DNA of 64,000 bases from Arthrinium phaeospermum (taxonomy: Eukaryota > Ascomycota > Sordariomycetes > Amphisphaeriales > Apiosporaceae): the NCBI GenBank assembly GCA_006503535.1, contig QYRS01000001.1:2418001-2482000 (forward strand), written 5' to 3'. Position 1 is the stretch's first letter; every line of letters begins with the position of its first letter. Of this stretch, positions 22,611 to 34,700 are shown one piece after another. Position numbers and translations under genes: made by a program. The notes beneath the pieces are model-generated. The model worked only from the letters and a program-made list of their open reading frames with translations, ran no database searches and was not told the DNA's origin.

Positions 22611-23120
22611 TCCTTACCAAGACAATTTTGTTTGTTCAGGCGTAAAACTCATGGAACAGGTCACTCTGATACAATATGGCACCTTTGATGTTGAACGGAG
22701 GTTTTTAAGAGGAAGCTTTACTTCGCTGTAAGGTGGCGTCAACGAAATAGGAGCACACACTGAAACGGAGAGGACTATACTCTGGCAGCAGAAGGTATCA
22801 GTTTAGTGGACAAGTCAGGTCCACGTTTTTCCCGTTGGCCTTTATTGTCCCATGTCAGCAGTATTTTCTTTCAGAGACTGTGGGAGGTTGTTTCATCACC
22901 TTAAGCCTCATCTTGGTGCTAGAATTCGTCGAACCTATCATTCCAGTGATCTGTCTGTCCTACGTATCTACTCTCATAAATACCCGCAGCCGACATGCTT
23001 CTCAGAAAAAGTTATCGCCCGAAATACACACACATAGTACACATCTTATTTGTTTACTTCTAATTTATCATCTAATACTCCCACAACAAACAGTCACGAA
23101 TACACACAGGTCTATCCACT
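22611..23120. other. Intergenic region between the AT-rich block and the ubiquitin-like gene
   Basis: This should be the promoter and leader of the gene starting at 23121. The last 100 bases are A/C-rich, typical of a fungal 5' leader. No other gene is seen. Confidence 0.4.
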
Positions 23121-24713
23121 ATGGCGTCTACCAAATCCCAGTTTGCCTGCAGCATCGAGAACGACGCGATCAAGATCCTGAGAACCAGCCCCGCCACGCA
23201 TGGCGACCCTTCGTTGAAAATCCAGTTTATGCGCACCATTCGAGCCCCGGACATTGCAGAAACCACGACACTGCCTCCCGGTCTCGGCAAATATCCACTC
23301 TCCAAAGTCAGCGACCATAAACGCAAGTTGCGGTCCGCTGGGGTGAAAGTCGATCGCGGCGTTTTCTTTCCCATGCATCGTGAGTACAGCCCGCCCAACA
23401 GTACCATGTTCCCCTTACCTGTCTCTTTCTCTCTCCACAGGTTCCAGTTTTGGGGCCTGGTGCTGACTAAAAGTATTCTGAACAGATGAGGAATCCATGT
23501 GGATTTCCTTCAGAGCCAAAGACCCATTCCTGGTAAAGATCTATGCGGGCGGCGTCAACGCGGTCTCCGGCGAATTCAGAATCGAGGACTCGAACACCAA
23601 AGCCCGTCGCCCCCAGGAACACCCCAAGCACCCTGCGCTTGTCCATGACTATATCGTAGTGCCCCGCCAACTGTTCCTGGATGGCATTGCGGTCTCGCCA
23701 GAAGTGTTCCGGCAGTTTGAGGCCTCGCCTTCCGGTCAGGAGTACGGTGCAGATGTGCTCATGACCAAGGAGTCGTTTGTGAGCGATCTGCAATTGGAAA
23801 TCACGCCGCACACGCCCTTCCTGCGGGCTCCTCCCTCTCTTGGTAATACTCGTCAAGAGGTGTTCACTAAGAGGGCCGGTAGGCACGAGGTTGTCATTTT
23901 CTTGGTAAACGGAACCGAGTTTTCCATATATTGCAACAGCATACGGGATACCGTGATGGATCTCAAACTTGCTACAAAAGCCATGGTGGGGACTAAATGC
24001 CATAACATAACCCTCATCTATGAAGGCATACGGCTGGAGGACGGTATGTTTGGCATAACCCAGTATGCAATTGACTTTGCTAACCAGGACATCCAGAGAA
24101 AACGTTGTTTGACTACCAACATCGAAGCGTATGTATTGTGGCAACGGAAAATGTCAATACGGGAGCTAACAATTGAATTTAGGGCGATACCATCATATTG
24201 ACCCATGATGGAGGCGACAGAGGCAGATGGTTCATAGAGAAGGAACGTTCCGTCGAGGTTGCAGCTGGGGGAACCGTCGTGCAATGGACCGTGAGGGACT
24301 GGCACAACCCGGCCGGATGGGAGTCTGACCATACAATCACCATCCCAGTCCATATCCTGAACCCCGACGCCTACCACCGTGTGACCGGCTGCCCTGCACT
24401 TCCATCAGCCGTCGGCAACATATGTGCTGGACTGTCTTGCCTCAACCTAGACGGGGTACAGAGCAACGGTGGCAGCCTTCAGAGCATCATCGAGTCTAAG
24501 CAGCATCGGGGTCGTATCAACGATCCTGGCGCCACTGCCGGCTCTTCTTCCGTCAAGCTCAAGAATGTGGTCGCTGACCCGGACGATCTGGTGAGTCGTG
24601 ATGGGCCATTTCGGCGCTTCCGAACCTTGGTGGACATTGAAAGTGAATTGCAAACCCCCGAATTGAAGGAACCAGAGAATTTGACGGAATTGACGGAATC
24701 GAAGGAAGCATAG
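23121..24713 (+). CDS. Conserved fungal protein with a diverged ubiquitin-like domain
   Basis: I place three exons (23121-23379, 23486-24132, 24183-24713) giving 478 aa. The N-terminal part (SIENDAIKILRTSP, SLKIQFMRTIRAPD) and the segment ESMWISFRAKDPFLVKIYAGGVNAVSGE belong to a conserved but uncharacterised fungal family. A ubiquitin-like fold follows at about residues 219-275, where VVIFLVNGTEFSIY and ITLIYEGIRLEDG mirror the start and the LIFAGKQLEDG turn of ubiquitin. No C-terminal Gly-Gly follows, so conjugation is unlikely. The third exon contains VVQWTVRDWHNPAGWE and acidic repeats near the end. The second intron needs a weak GTATTG donor at 24133. The better-looking GTATGT at 24129 would end the protein after six codons. 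The gene is convergent with the elongase. Confidence 0.7.
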
Positions 24714-25372
24714 ACGGTGATATACCGCGACTATCAGAGCGAAGGCCATGTAAAAGGAGTTGAAGCATAACGTAGGGACAAAAAATATCAATGGAACATT
24801 GCGCATCCTTCATATCTTCTATTACCACCGAATCTTCTATAAGTTCTAATAGCCAATTTCGACTGGTCGCGAAAAGGGCTCATTACAACAGTTTTATATA
24901 ACAAATAAGGAAGATGTCCATGTAACAGGTGGTCAAGAACCGGGACAGATGTAATCCCATACCGTATGATTGATTACACCCCCGTTCTCAACCACGACCC
25001 CCCTCCAGTTTTCCGCGACCACGCTGGATTAACTACTGCTCCTTTTCTCGTAGCCTTCCAGATTAAGATCGTCTTGTCATACATATATCTTTTCTACACA
25101 TACAAAGCCCCCCTCCACCGCATGCCGGATTGTTGACGTGTATCATCATGGGCACATAAAGTAAGTGCCTGTTCATCGCAATGCGAAAAATCAGTAATAC
25201 ATTGATGGGAAAGTCGGGATCGCCTCAGTACGGTACGAGGGATCCCTAAACGCCGACCTGGCGGCCGGACGTACACTGCGTCCATTGATTTTGGTGCAGG
25301 CAGTCGCTAAGGTTGCCGTGGCTCAAGCCGAGCAACCAAGGCAGCTGCAGCCTGTCGCACTCGGACGGGCAT
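24714..25372. other. Convergent intergenic region
   Basis: This is the shared 3' flank of the ubiquitin-like gene (+) and the elongase (-). Nothing coding is recognised. Confidence 0.45.
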
Positions 25373-26580
25373 TTAGGCCTTGCGGGACCGGGTCGAGCCG
25401 CCGTTGGCCTTGACACCAGTAGCCTTAATGCTTCCCTGCGACGCAGTGGCCACGGTGTGGGCATCCGGAACCGGGGCTTGCGACATACGTCGGACAGCCT
25501 TGCGCGCACTAGGGGCCTTGCCGTCCTTGGAGTAAGTGGCGAAGTAGAAGGAGATGAAGAGGACCAGGTAAGAGCTGAGCACGATAAGACCAGAGAAGGC
25601 AGCGAACTCCTCTCCGGCGCACTTTCCGTGGTTGGGCATCCAGGTGAAGTAGGTCGAGGTGAAGTAGGTGTACGACGCGTAGTAAACGAAGCCTGAGTCA
25701 GTCGTTAGCAGAGCGAAACAGTGAGCAGAAAGGGGGCGGGGGCCGTACCAAGATCAATGAAGAACTGGATGATTTGGAAGCGAGTGACCCACTCCTTCCA
25801 CCAGATGCGGACGCCTCGGGCGCTCTGGAAGTAGTACCAGTACATGACAACGTGGACAGTAAGGTTGAGCGTGATGACAACCCACGAGACCGAGGTGTGA
25901 CCGAGAAGCTGGGTGTAGCAGAGGACAGCGGTGGCGCCATGGTGGTAGGTGTGCAGGAAGGCTGTACAAACAATTAGCATCGTGATCCCAGGAGGTCGGG
26001 GGCAATTGGTTGCGCGAGGAAACTTACTCAATGGCTTCTTCTTGAGGAACAGGAAGACGGTGTCCAGAAGCTCGAGGTACTTGGTCAGGTAGTTGAGCTG
26101 TCGCGCGGGTTAGTCGGGCTACACACAGGGGCGCAATTGCGTTTCGTCGCAACTTACGTAGTACAGCACGACCAAGGGCTGGGTCCAACCGCCCTCATGG
26201 TCGCAGATGGCGAAGAAGATGCCCTTGCGAACAACGGTGGGGAGCAGCTGCTCAATGAAGAGGGCCAAGAGGATTGCGCTGATAGCGGTCAAGTAGAAGT
26301 TGTGGATGATGAAGAGAGTCTTCAGCTTAAGAGGATCTCTCTTGCGCATCAACTCGCGTCCACCAAAGATTATTATATAGTAGATGACGACGAAGATGGA
26401 GGTCTCCTTCAGCGTCGACATGGGCGTGCGGCCGGCCTCGAAGCGGAAGTCGTCGGCGGGATAGCCCACGACGAGCTCGAAGGCCTTGTTGAAGATAGGC
26501 CACAGGTGAATGCCGAAGGGCCTGTCGAGGGTAGGCACAGGCCAGGACTCGTAAAGAGCCGCCTGCGAAGAACTCGCCAT
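25373..26580 (-). CDS. ELO-family very-long-chain fatty acid elongase
   Basis: Four exons on the minus strand (26580-26158, 26097-26028, 25961-25749, 25692-25373) give 341 aa. The ELO signature histidine box HTYHHGA is at the start of exon 3, preceded by the conserved [17 protein letters not shown]. Several hydrophobic segments are visible ([61 protein letters not shown]), as expected for a polytopic ER membrane condensing enzyme. The protein should catalyse the first step of malonyl-CoA-dependent elongation feeding sphingolipids and long-chain acyl lipids, as yeast Fen1/Sur4 do. The C-terminus is basic and ends RSRKA, possibly an ER retention signal. It is divergent from cox6 across a 2.4 kb gap. 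Confidence 0.93.
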
Positions 26581-29004
26581 TGTTTAGGCGGTTGTGATCG
26601 GACGGATGGCGGTGTCAAAGTTCAGAACCAAAACTGCCAGAAGGGTTGGCGCGAACGGTCGGGTTCTCGAGGCACGCGATGGCGCAAGGAGGTAGACTTT
26701 TTGGGCGGGTGGTGGTGGTGTTGTTTGGAAGTGGTTTTAGCACTTTGGAAGGAGAAGAAGAAAAACAACAAACGTGGTCTGAAGGAGCGACAGGAAAAAA
26801 TAAGCTAGAAGGAGAAAAGGGGAGCACTCATGAACAATTCAATCAAGAATTGCTCTTCTCTCTAGACAATTATATGTATCTGGTGCAGGCGTTGCGATCG
26901 ACAGGAAGAAGAAACAACAAGTTTGACTTTGCGTTGTCAATAAAGAAGGATGGGTGTAGATAGATGTCTCTATCTTAGATAGTGGTGGCTTGTTGTTTTT
27001 TCCTAATGTTCCTTTCTCGCAGCTGTCTCAACAAAAGGGATGGAACCTCGGGAAACTCTATTTTTCTCGATAGCGGCGGTACCTGATGTATTTCGCTGAC
27101 AGCTGGCTCCTCAAGCCCTGGAGCTGGGCTGGAGTAGTGATCTGTTAGCCAAGGTACCAATCGGCTAGCCGGACAGGGCGCCAGGCCAGCGCGGGCCTGG
27201 CAGGAAGCACAGGCGCTGGGCACTTTGCCTGGAGTGATCTAAGGAGCATCTCTACCGTCTTGTTCTCCACGATGGACGGTCCCTGCCTGTTGTCGCAAGA
27301 GACCGCATTCGCCAGAAAAAAAAAGTTGAATGCCGGGATCCGTACGCCCCGCGCCGATACGTACCGCTTGGCCTGTACCGACTTTTCGCTGGGCTGCTAA
27401 GTATTATGCATTTCACGGGCGGTCGGTAGGCCTCTGCTTAACAGTCGATAGCCTTCATATGATAGCGGTGTCGCGCGTCAGCTCCCGCCGGGTACGAGAT
27501 CCCTGTCCGAGTAGAATTGATCTAATTTGCTGGCGGGTGGGTTGTCGCTAGGAACCTCTGCTGAACCAATAGCATCCAAGACTTTACATGCCCAATTTCC
27601 GTGTGCACGTGAAATGCCGTCTTGTGCATTGCGCTGACAGGATCGACTTCCGAGCTCTCCGTTCTTCAAGACCCTCAATGGCCCCGGCTCCAATAGGGAA
27701 AAGTCTTGGATATGCATCTCTAGGGGGAGAGAGACCATTTGAAGTATTTCATCCACTCCATATGTCGTACGCTATGCCCGCCATTCTGCGCAGACACATT
27801 TGATAGCAGCAAGCATGTGCAATGCGGCTCTGCCAGCTGACGCGCAAGATGCCTGGTAGCATTCGGCGTTGCCACCTGCCTCCATTTAGTTGGATTGGGA
27901 CATGACTTAGGCCATATTGGTAGTCCCTAGTGCGGCCTTTCGAAATACCTACTTCCCCCCTGAACGGGCAGCAGAGACAATCACACAGCGGTGTCGGACA
28001 AGCTGATTGGCCAATGGCCGCCAAAGCAGCTGTTGCGACCATTTGTGTGCCTCGGGCCAGCATCCGTATCGGAAGATGCGTGAACCTGCATACAAGAGTG
28101 GGTGGGCTTTGAGGGGCATCCGGAGATTGAAGGTTCGAGATTTTGACAACTGTCTTGAACTTTGCAAGAAAAAGCGAAATAACAGATCAACGAGAATCAT
28201 CAAGAAAAGGAGAGAGATATTTCAGACATCTGCTGTGTACACCTCCTTACTCATATCACGATCGTACAAAGAACAGATATACTGCGCGGTAGCACTTTGC
28301 GATGCAATTTATAGACCACCACCACATGGTCTCTAGGAATTATGAATGCTATAACGGTATACGAATGACTATGGAAGGTATGCGAGTAGGATTGAGGCGG
28401 GAGTATACGCGCCTATCGAGGTTCTGTCAATGTTCCGTGCTAATGCAAATGCATCGCATCGCATCTGCTTCTTTCCCGCCATGACGTTTTCGTTTGGGCT
28501 CGTGGAATAAAACCACCTGTCACTTAGAAAAGAAAGGGTCAGCCACATTGACGTACGAGCGCCACTATCAGTGGTCTCTAGCCACACCAGCCACAGCTTA
28601 TCTCAAGCCACCCACCACCAAAGTGGGCAGCCTCAATTCAAGCTCAGCTGCTTGACCTTGGGAAGCTCCATTGCAACATTGAGAGCAAGCTCCGCTGAAA
28701 AGCTGGGGCTGCGCCAATCAGGAGGGAGCGATTGAAGTTTTCCTCCCTCTGAGGCCTAGTGGGCTTCCTTCCGGGCGCTGGAACGGCTATGGTTTACTGG
28801 TGCTGGGCCAGCCTTGGTGGTGTGAGTTTCGGTTCTTTCCAGCCAAAGCAAAGGCCTAAGGTTAACTCTCGGGCTCTGCCACGATAATTCTTTGCTTCAA
28901 TCCCAATTCCCCCCCCAATTCGTGCTAACCACCACCATCCCACGTCAACCACCCTCTCTCAGCCAATTCACCACCACTCTCCGCTCTACCAAACCTCCGT
29001 CGCC
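26581..29004. other. Divergent intergenic region, elongase / cox6
   Basis: This 2.4 kb gap should contain both promoters. Open frames here are short, AT- or repeat-biased and without motifs. No gene is recognised. Confidence 0.45.
28714..28718 (+). promoter_or_regulatory. CCAAT box upstream of cox6
   Basis: A CCAAT pentamer followed by CA lies 287 nt before the cox6 start. Respiratory genes are commonly activated by the HAP/CCAAT-binding complex, so this is a plausible site, but a pentamer is weak evidence by itself. Confidence 0.3.
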
Positions 29005-29931
29005 ATGTCGGCCTCTCTTCTGCGCACAATCGCCCGCGGGCCCGCCAACAACTTCTTCCGCGCATACCGACCTGTCGCTGCCCCTAGCCGAGCCGGTGCC
29101 TTCGTGCCGGGTTTGATGGCCGGTTCCAGCCTCAACTTCAGCACATCCGTCGCCCGCCGCAGCGATGCCCACGAGGAGACCTTCGAGGAGTTCACTTCCC
29201 GGTGAGTCGATAAACCTTTTTTTTACTTGCTTCAATTGTCCAATTGCGACAACAAGTAACGCCGGCGTATGGCCGGCTGGAGGGACCGCAACAAAACACT
29301 CTGACTCTCGCGGGCGGAGTGAAATATGACGCGCCATATACATAATCGAACCACCCGCCCGACAAAAGCTTCAACCCACTCAATTGGGATGCAACACTAT
29401 CCCCGGGGACCTCAATGGCTAATGCTTAAGCTTTTCCATAGTTACGAGAAGGAATTCGATGGTGTGCAAGACGTTTTCGAGCTCCAGGTCAGTCCTACTT
29501 TTCCTCCAGACTTTGCATCCTCGGCATCGTACGACACATCACAGGGATCGCCCAACCTATCACCAAATGCGTCATGTCAGACCGAGCTCGTCTCTCTTAC
29601 ACACAACGCACGACGACAACCGCGTTCTCAATGCCATATATACCTATGATATGCGTTCTTTCCGACTGACACATAGTTTTCCCCACTGCAGCGTAACCTG
29701 AACAACGCTTTCGCCTACGATCTCGTCCCCTCTCCCTCCGTCGTCGTCGCTGCCCTCAAGGCCGCCCGCCGCGTGAACGACTACCCCACCGCCGTCCGCA
29801 TCTTCGAGGGCATCAAGGCCAAGGTTGAGAACAAGGGCCAGTACGAGCAGTACCTCGACGAGCTCAAGCCCCTCCGTGAGGAGCTCGGCGTCCTGCTGAA
29901 GGAGGACCTCTTCCCCGAGGAGGCCAAATAG
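29005..29931 (+). CDS. cox6: Cytochrome c oxidase subunit VI (Cox6, mammalian COX5A family)
   Basis: Three exons (29005-29201, 29442-29487, 29692-29931) give 160 aa. The first 50 or so residues form a mitochondrial presequence rich in Arg, Ala and Ser with almost no acidic residues, and are followed by the mature start near FSTSVARRSDAHEETFEEFTSR. The helical core typical of the family is complete: YEKEFDGVQDVFELQRNLNN, PSPSVVVAALKAARRVNDYPTAVRIFEG, and YLDELKPLREELGV. Length fits the family. The product is a nuclear-encoded, matrix-facing subunit of respiratory complex IV. The middle exon is only 46 nt, but all joins keep the frame and the conserved sequence. No other respiratory gene is adjacent. 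Confidence 0.95.
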
Positions 29932-31780
29932 AGTGCGAGCGAACGACCTTTAGAATTTGCATGAGCCCGAGTCAGCATTCCCCCCGGCAGGATACCTCGA
30001 AGAAAAAGAAGATAAAAGGGGAGACTAATGGCATGGGGGAGTCAAAACTTGGGTAAAGCAAGGGGGATAAGCCCACCACCAGACGGCCGAGTTGAAAGAC
30101 TGCTTGTTTCGTCCACCTCCCCCTCTCCGGATGAAACGGCAGCTTGTGTATATGTCTACTATTTGGTACCTTTAGAGCAGCAAAAAGTTCCCTCAAGATG
30201 GACTTTTGGTGGCAGAGCAATTGTTTTTTGAGAAATGTGGGTGGGCGCGAAGACTTCCTAGAGGCGTGGAATATCATCTCTTTTGTTCTCCCGTGTAAAG
30301 CATCAATGAGAGAGATCCTTTTTTATGTTCCTGCACCCCTATTAACTACTGACACGAAATACATGGCTCCTCTCTCAGCATCCGGGTTGAGAGTTTCCAT
30401 CTGGTACAAGCAAGGCCGAGGGACGAACCGACAGTATTGCAGCCTCGATTAAACGCTTCGGATTCGCTCGACTTGAGAACTTCCTTCGGCTTCGAGTTAC
30501 ACGGGTTTGGGCAGACTTTGGTTCGGCCGCCCACAATACGTCTATTGTAATCCCAGCGCATGATGACATACGAGGCCGGTAGTCTGGTCGAACTGACCGC
30601 CTGCTGGCCCCGGTCCCCTGATCGATTTGTTGGGAAAACCCAACATCCATCCGGCCCCCGGACCCCCTCCTGCTTCTCGCCAACCCGTTGACGAGTATCG
30701 TCTGGTAGCGTCCCGTCTACAGCCGAGGGGGGTCTCCGCGAGGGGCAAGGAAACGATCTACGTACTACCGAAAGAAGAGGGGAAGGGGACGGTATAGCCC
30801 CGGTCGTGAACGACATAACCAGATATATCGTAAGTATGGATGGGACATGTCTTGTCAAACTCGGTAAACAACACGGAAAAAGCATAGGAACAGTTGAGGA
30901 GGGGGAAGGGGAGGGAAAACCGAGGAAAGAGACAAGTTGACCATCGTGTTTGTCCGCCCCTTTTCTTCCTCGTCCCAATTCTTCCCCCTAAACCCAACAC
31001 TTAACAACCCTCACATATGTGCTTTCTTTTTCGCCCGTCACACAACAACTACCACCCACAACGTGCCGCCCTCGCATCCTGTATTCTCATCTATGAACTT
31101 TGTCCCACCGAATTGTTGTGATATGCCTTCGATCACGCTCCTTTCCAGGGGTTCGTTCATTTGGAAATCGACCGTGTCTTCAAGCTTGCTTAAAGTGATT
31201 TTACTGACTTAATCGCCCCAAAACTCACAACCGGTTACAACGTCAAGATACTTGGCCCATCAGCACTGATACAGTCATCTCGACCTCGATCTCCCAGAGT
31301 CACAGGCAATCTGATAATACTAGGGGACCTTCATCCTACTACGTCGCATCGCATACACTAAATTCCTGGCAAATGTGTAAAATGTGATTGTCATCACTAA
31401 AACGACGCGCGGTATATTTACGCAAAACGATTGCTTGAGTGTACAAACGCGCAAGTCTATCGATGAGTTCGCTCTCGTAGACGTTGAACTCCATGTCAAG
31501 TGCCTTGTCAAATCGTCCCCGGAAACAAACCCCGGAGATCTGCTGGCAGGAAACCAGATAGGTCAATCGGTCGGTATGGGGAAAAGAGAGAAAACAACAT
31601 CCCGCTGGGTATATCAGACGTTTGCCTCTGCCCGCCTGTCTTCCTCTCTCTCTCTCTGTATGCCCCTGTCTTGTATGCATGCCTGCAAGGATATTAGGAT
31701 AAGGAAAAATCAACGCTCTCTCGAAAACCAACAGCCAACGGGCCGGGGTATCCGAGCCAAGGTAGCTAGCTTCATGCTGC
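29932..31780. other. Convergent intergenic region, cox6 / chromodomain gene
   Basis: The 3' flanks of two genes meet here. A (CT)n run lies at about 31640-31656. The minus-strand frame at 30346-30978 lacks any motif and is not supported. Confidence 0.45.
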
Positions 31781-34700
31781 TCACTCTCTGAGGTGCGAAT
31801 AGCGGCCGTTTCCTCCATTCTGGCTGAAAAAGGGCGGGCCATTACCACCACCACCTTCATATGCGCCGGAAGGGGCTGCCGGACTCGTGCCGCGACTACC
31901 GGCACCCGTGACGACACTGTGGCTGTGCGCCCGGCTTCCTCCCACGTTTCTAGGACTCAAAACACCGAGCCTAGGGCTACGAGGCACGGGGCTCTGTCTT
32001 GTCTCGCGGCGTGAGTTTTTGTACGCCGCCAGCTGCTCTCGGACGCGACCCAGCTCCGCTTCCCGTTCGCGCACAATAGTTTTCTGTTCCTTGATCTGGC
32101 GCATCAGCTCCTTGATCTCGTTACGCGATTGTGTCTGATTGATGAGCACAATATTGTCATCGGCCTTGCGCCCGAGCTCTTCGTTCCGTCGTTCCAGGGC
32201 CGCCTTTTCATTAGCGAGGCCGGCCGCGGATTCCGAGGCTTCCTGGTATCGATCCTGTAAGTAGCAGTAGTCGTTATCGCGCAGCGCGAGCCGTTTCTCC
32301 TGAGAAGCAAGCTTGTCGGTCGCTTCCTGGAGGTCCTTCTCGAGCCTAGCGATCTTGGCAGTTTCGGGATTGTCAGAGTTAATAAGGGACGTCGTAGCTT
32401 CGCTGAGCTTCTCCTTGAGCTCGGTATTCTCCGTCGTAAGTGTCGTAATCTCCTTCGTTGCCTGGGAGAGCTTGAAAGAGAGTGTCTTAGCCTCGTTCCG
32501 CGCGTCGTCCCGGTCTTTCTTCATGATGCCACGGTCCCTCATAGCCGCCATATACCTGGGTTGCATCTTCTTGACCCATGCATCCCAGCTATCGACTTCC
32601 TTCTTGGAACGATCGCTCAGATCTCGGAATTGATCCCTTTGGGTGCGCATTCCTACCAGGTCTGCCTCTAGTTTGGCCACCTGAAATAAAGGCATTAGTA
32701 CAAAGCTTTCAATAAATGCCGTTTCGCAGGGTGCCTCTTACCTTGGCAGCGATAGCTTCCATTCTCTCCACCGATATCGTGATTGTGGGCTTCTCGGAAT
32801 GGACCAAGCTGTCATCTCCTATCATACTTCTGAGAGGGTCGCTGATGTGGGCGAGACCAGTTGCTAGCGGCGGCTGGGACGTCCTTTGACGCTTAGGTAA
32901 TGGCTCGTCCGCATTGTCCTGGTTTGGGTTTTAGTAGGGTATTTGAGGGGTCTAAAGAGAAGGTATCTTACGTGGGGCCGTTTACGGAATGTGAGTTGTC
33001 CTTGGCTATTGACCTCGTGACTGCTCTGCGTGAAGTCACTCTGTGAATTTGAGGGTATGTCTTCGAAGACGGTCTCGGGTAGCTCCTGGGGTGTCCAGTA
33101 GAAGTCGTCATCCGGTGCCTCAATGTACGTAGCAAATGATTTGGCAATCGCATGAGGTTCCGAGAATCCGTGGTCGGGACTCTCGATCAACTGCCTTGCA
33201 CGCAACAGGGCCAGGAGGAGCATGTAGGTACGCTCGTTAGCCGGCGGCTTATCAGAGATGCGCAGGTCGATATGCTGTGCGCTCGCGCTAATAACGAGAG
33301 CCATAGTGATCGGGACGACGCCATCATCTCTCTGCCGGAGTTGACTGGCACGGAAAGTGTGGTCGAAGGCAATCACCGCATCAAAGTCATTGGGAAGCGA
33401 CGAAAGATCCGCAATCGTCGACTTCACCATGATCGTTGGCCCCGGCCCGTCCATCTCGACCGGGTTTCCATCATCGTCCTTGAGCGGTCTCTCGAGCTCG
33501 ACCCGAACAAGGGTGTTCAGAAGCTCAATAGGCTTTCCCGTCTGTGCCAGGATAAGGACCTTTTTCTCGGATTGCAGTCGTCTTAGCTCGTCCACGAACT
33601 CTCCGACAAATGCAAACTTGCTGTTTGAGCCGCGTGCATGTTTTGAGATTTGCTCGGCGCTGACACCATCGTGGCCGACCGTCTCCATAAACGGGGGAAG
33701 GTCACAAATGTCCTTCATGTTCGCCAGCATGCGTTCGATCTTGTAAACCAACGCAGGTGACATGGGCGTGCTAGAAGCAGAGGTAAACGTTTTGATAAAT
33801 GTATCAATCTCCTGCATGTGCTTGCGCATCTCGTCATAATACGGATTCCGCATGTTATTCGCCAGTGGCAGGGTAATGAGATGTTCGTTTGGTCCTGTTC
33901 GCACATAGGGGAGAAGATTCCTGGGATAGTCTTGCGATTCGACCTGGCCAAGTGGTTTGGAGGTCTCATCAGGAGCCAAAGCCGGTACCTCATCCAAGTG
34001 GCTGGGGACGAAGCCGTCGTCGGTGGGGACGGAAGGACTCTGAGCTGCCTCGTGCTCTATCGACAAAGTCAAAGCGGATGGGTCGAGGGTCGCAGGCTGT
34101 TCATGTACAGGCTCATGGTAGCCCATTGGAGCAGACGTAGCATTGAATGCAGGCGCTGCCGATACCGGGAACTCGGCATGTCTATGCTCAAAGACAGGAG
34201 ATGAGTGCAGGTGTGCCGCCTCCATCTCGACTGACGGGACCGGCAGCGAAGGAGATGCAAGGGGCATGGGGAACTCGGCTGACTGGTCCTTCAAGAGGTC
34301 ATGCTCAGCATGTTCAGCCGGGTCGTGGGCAGCTGGAGAAGATTCCTGAGGCGCATCGAAATCGTCCAGCTGGAATGCACTAAAGGCCTGCTCCTGGATC
34401 TGGCGGAACGACTCCAGGGCCGACAGCGGCTTGTCTGAGCCCGGTGTACGATCCATGGTGGCTGACGGACTCGGCCGGCTCAGGTGGGATGAAGAAGGAC
34501 TTGACTGTAAGTTAGCAGGAGCCTGCGCTGATGAATCCCGAACAGACTGGGGAGGCAGTGGGCGGTGATGTAAAATCGCCGAGTTATTTCCGCCAGAAGA
34601 CTTCTCTGGTAGAGGCAGCAGCGATTGAGAGGTTCCAGCAAGATTGGAAGAAAGTCTAGTATTACCATCCAATTCACTCAAAGCTTGGCTGGAGTCCTGT

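Noticed and set aside
30346..30978. 210-codon minus-strand frame
   Set aside because: No motif; lies in the 3' flank between convergent genes.
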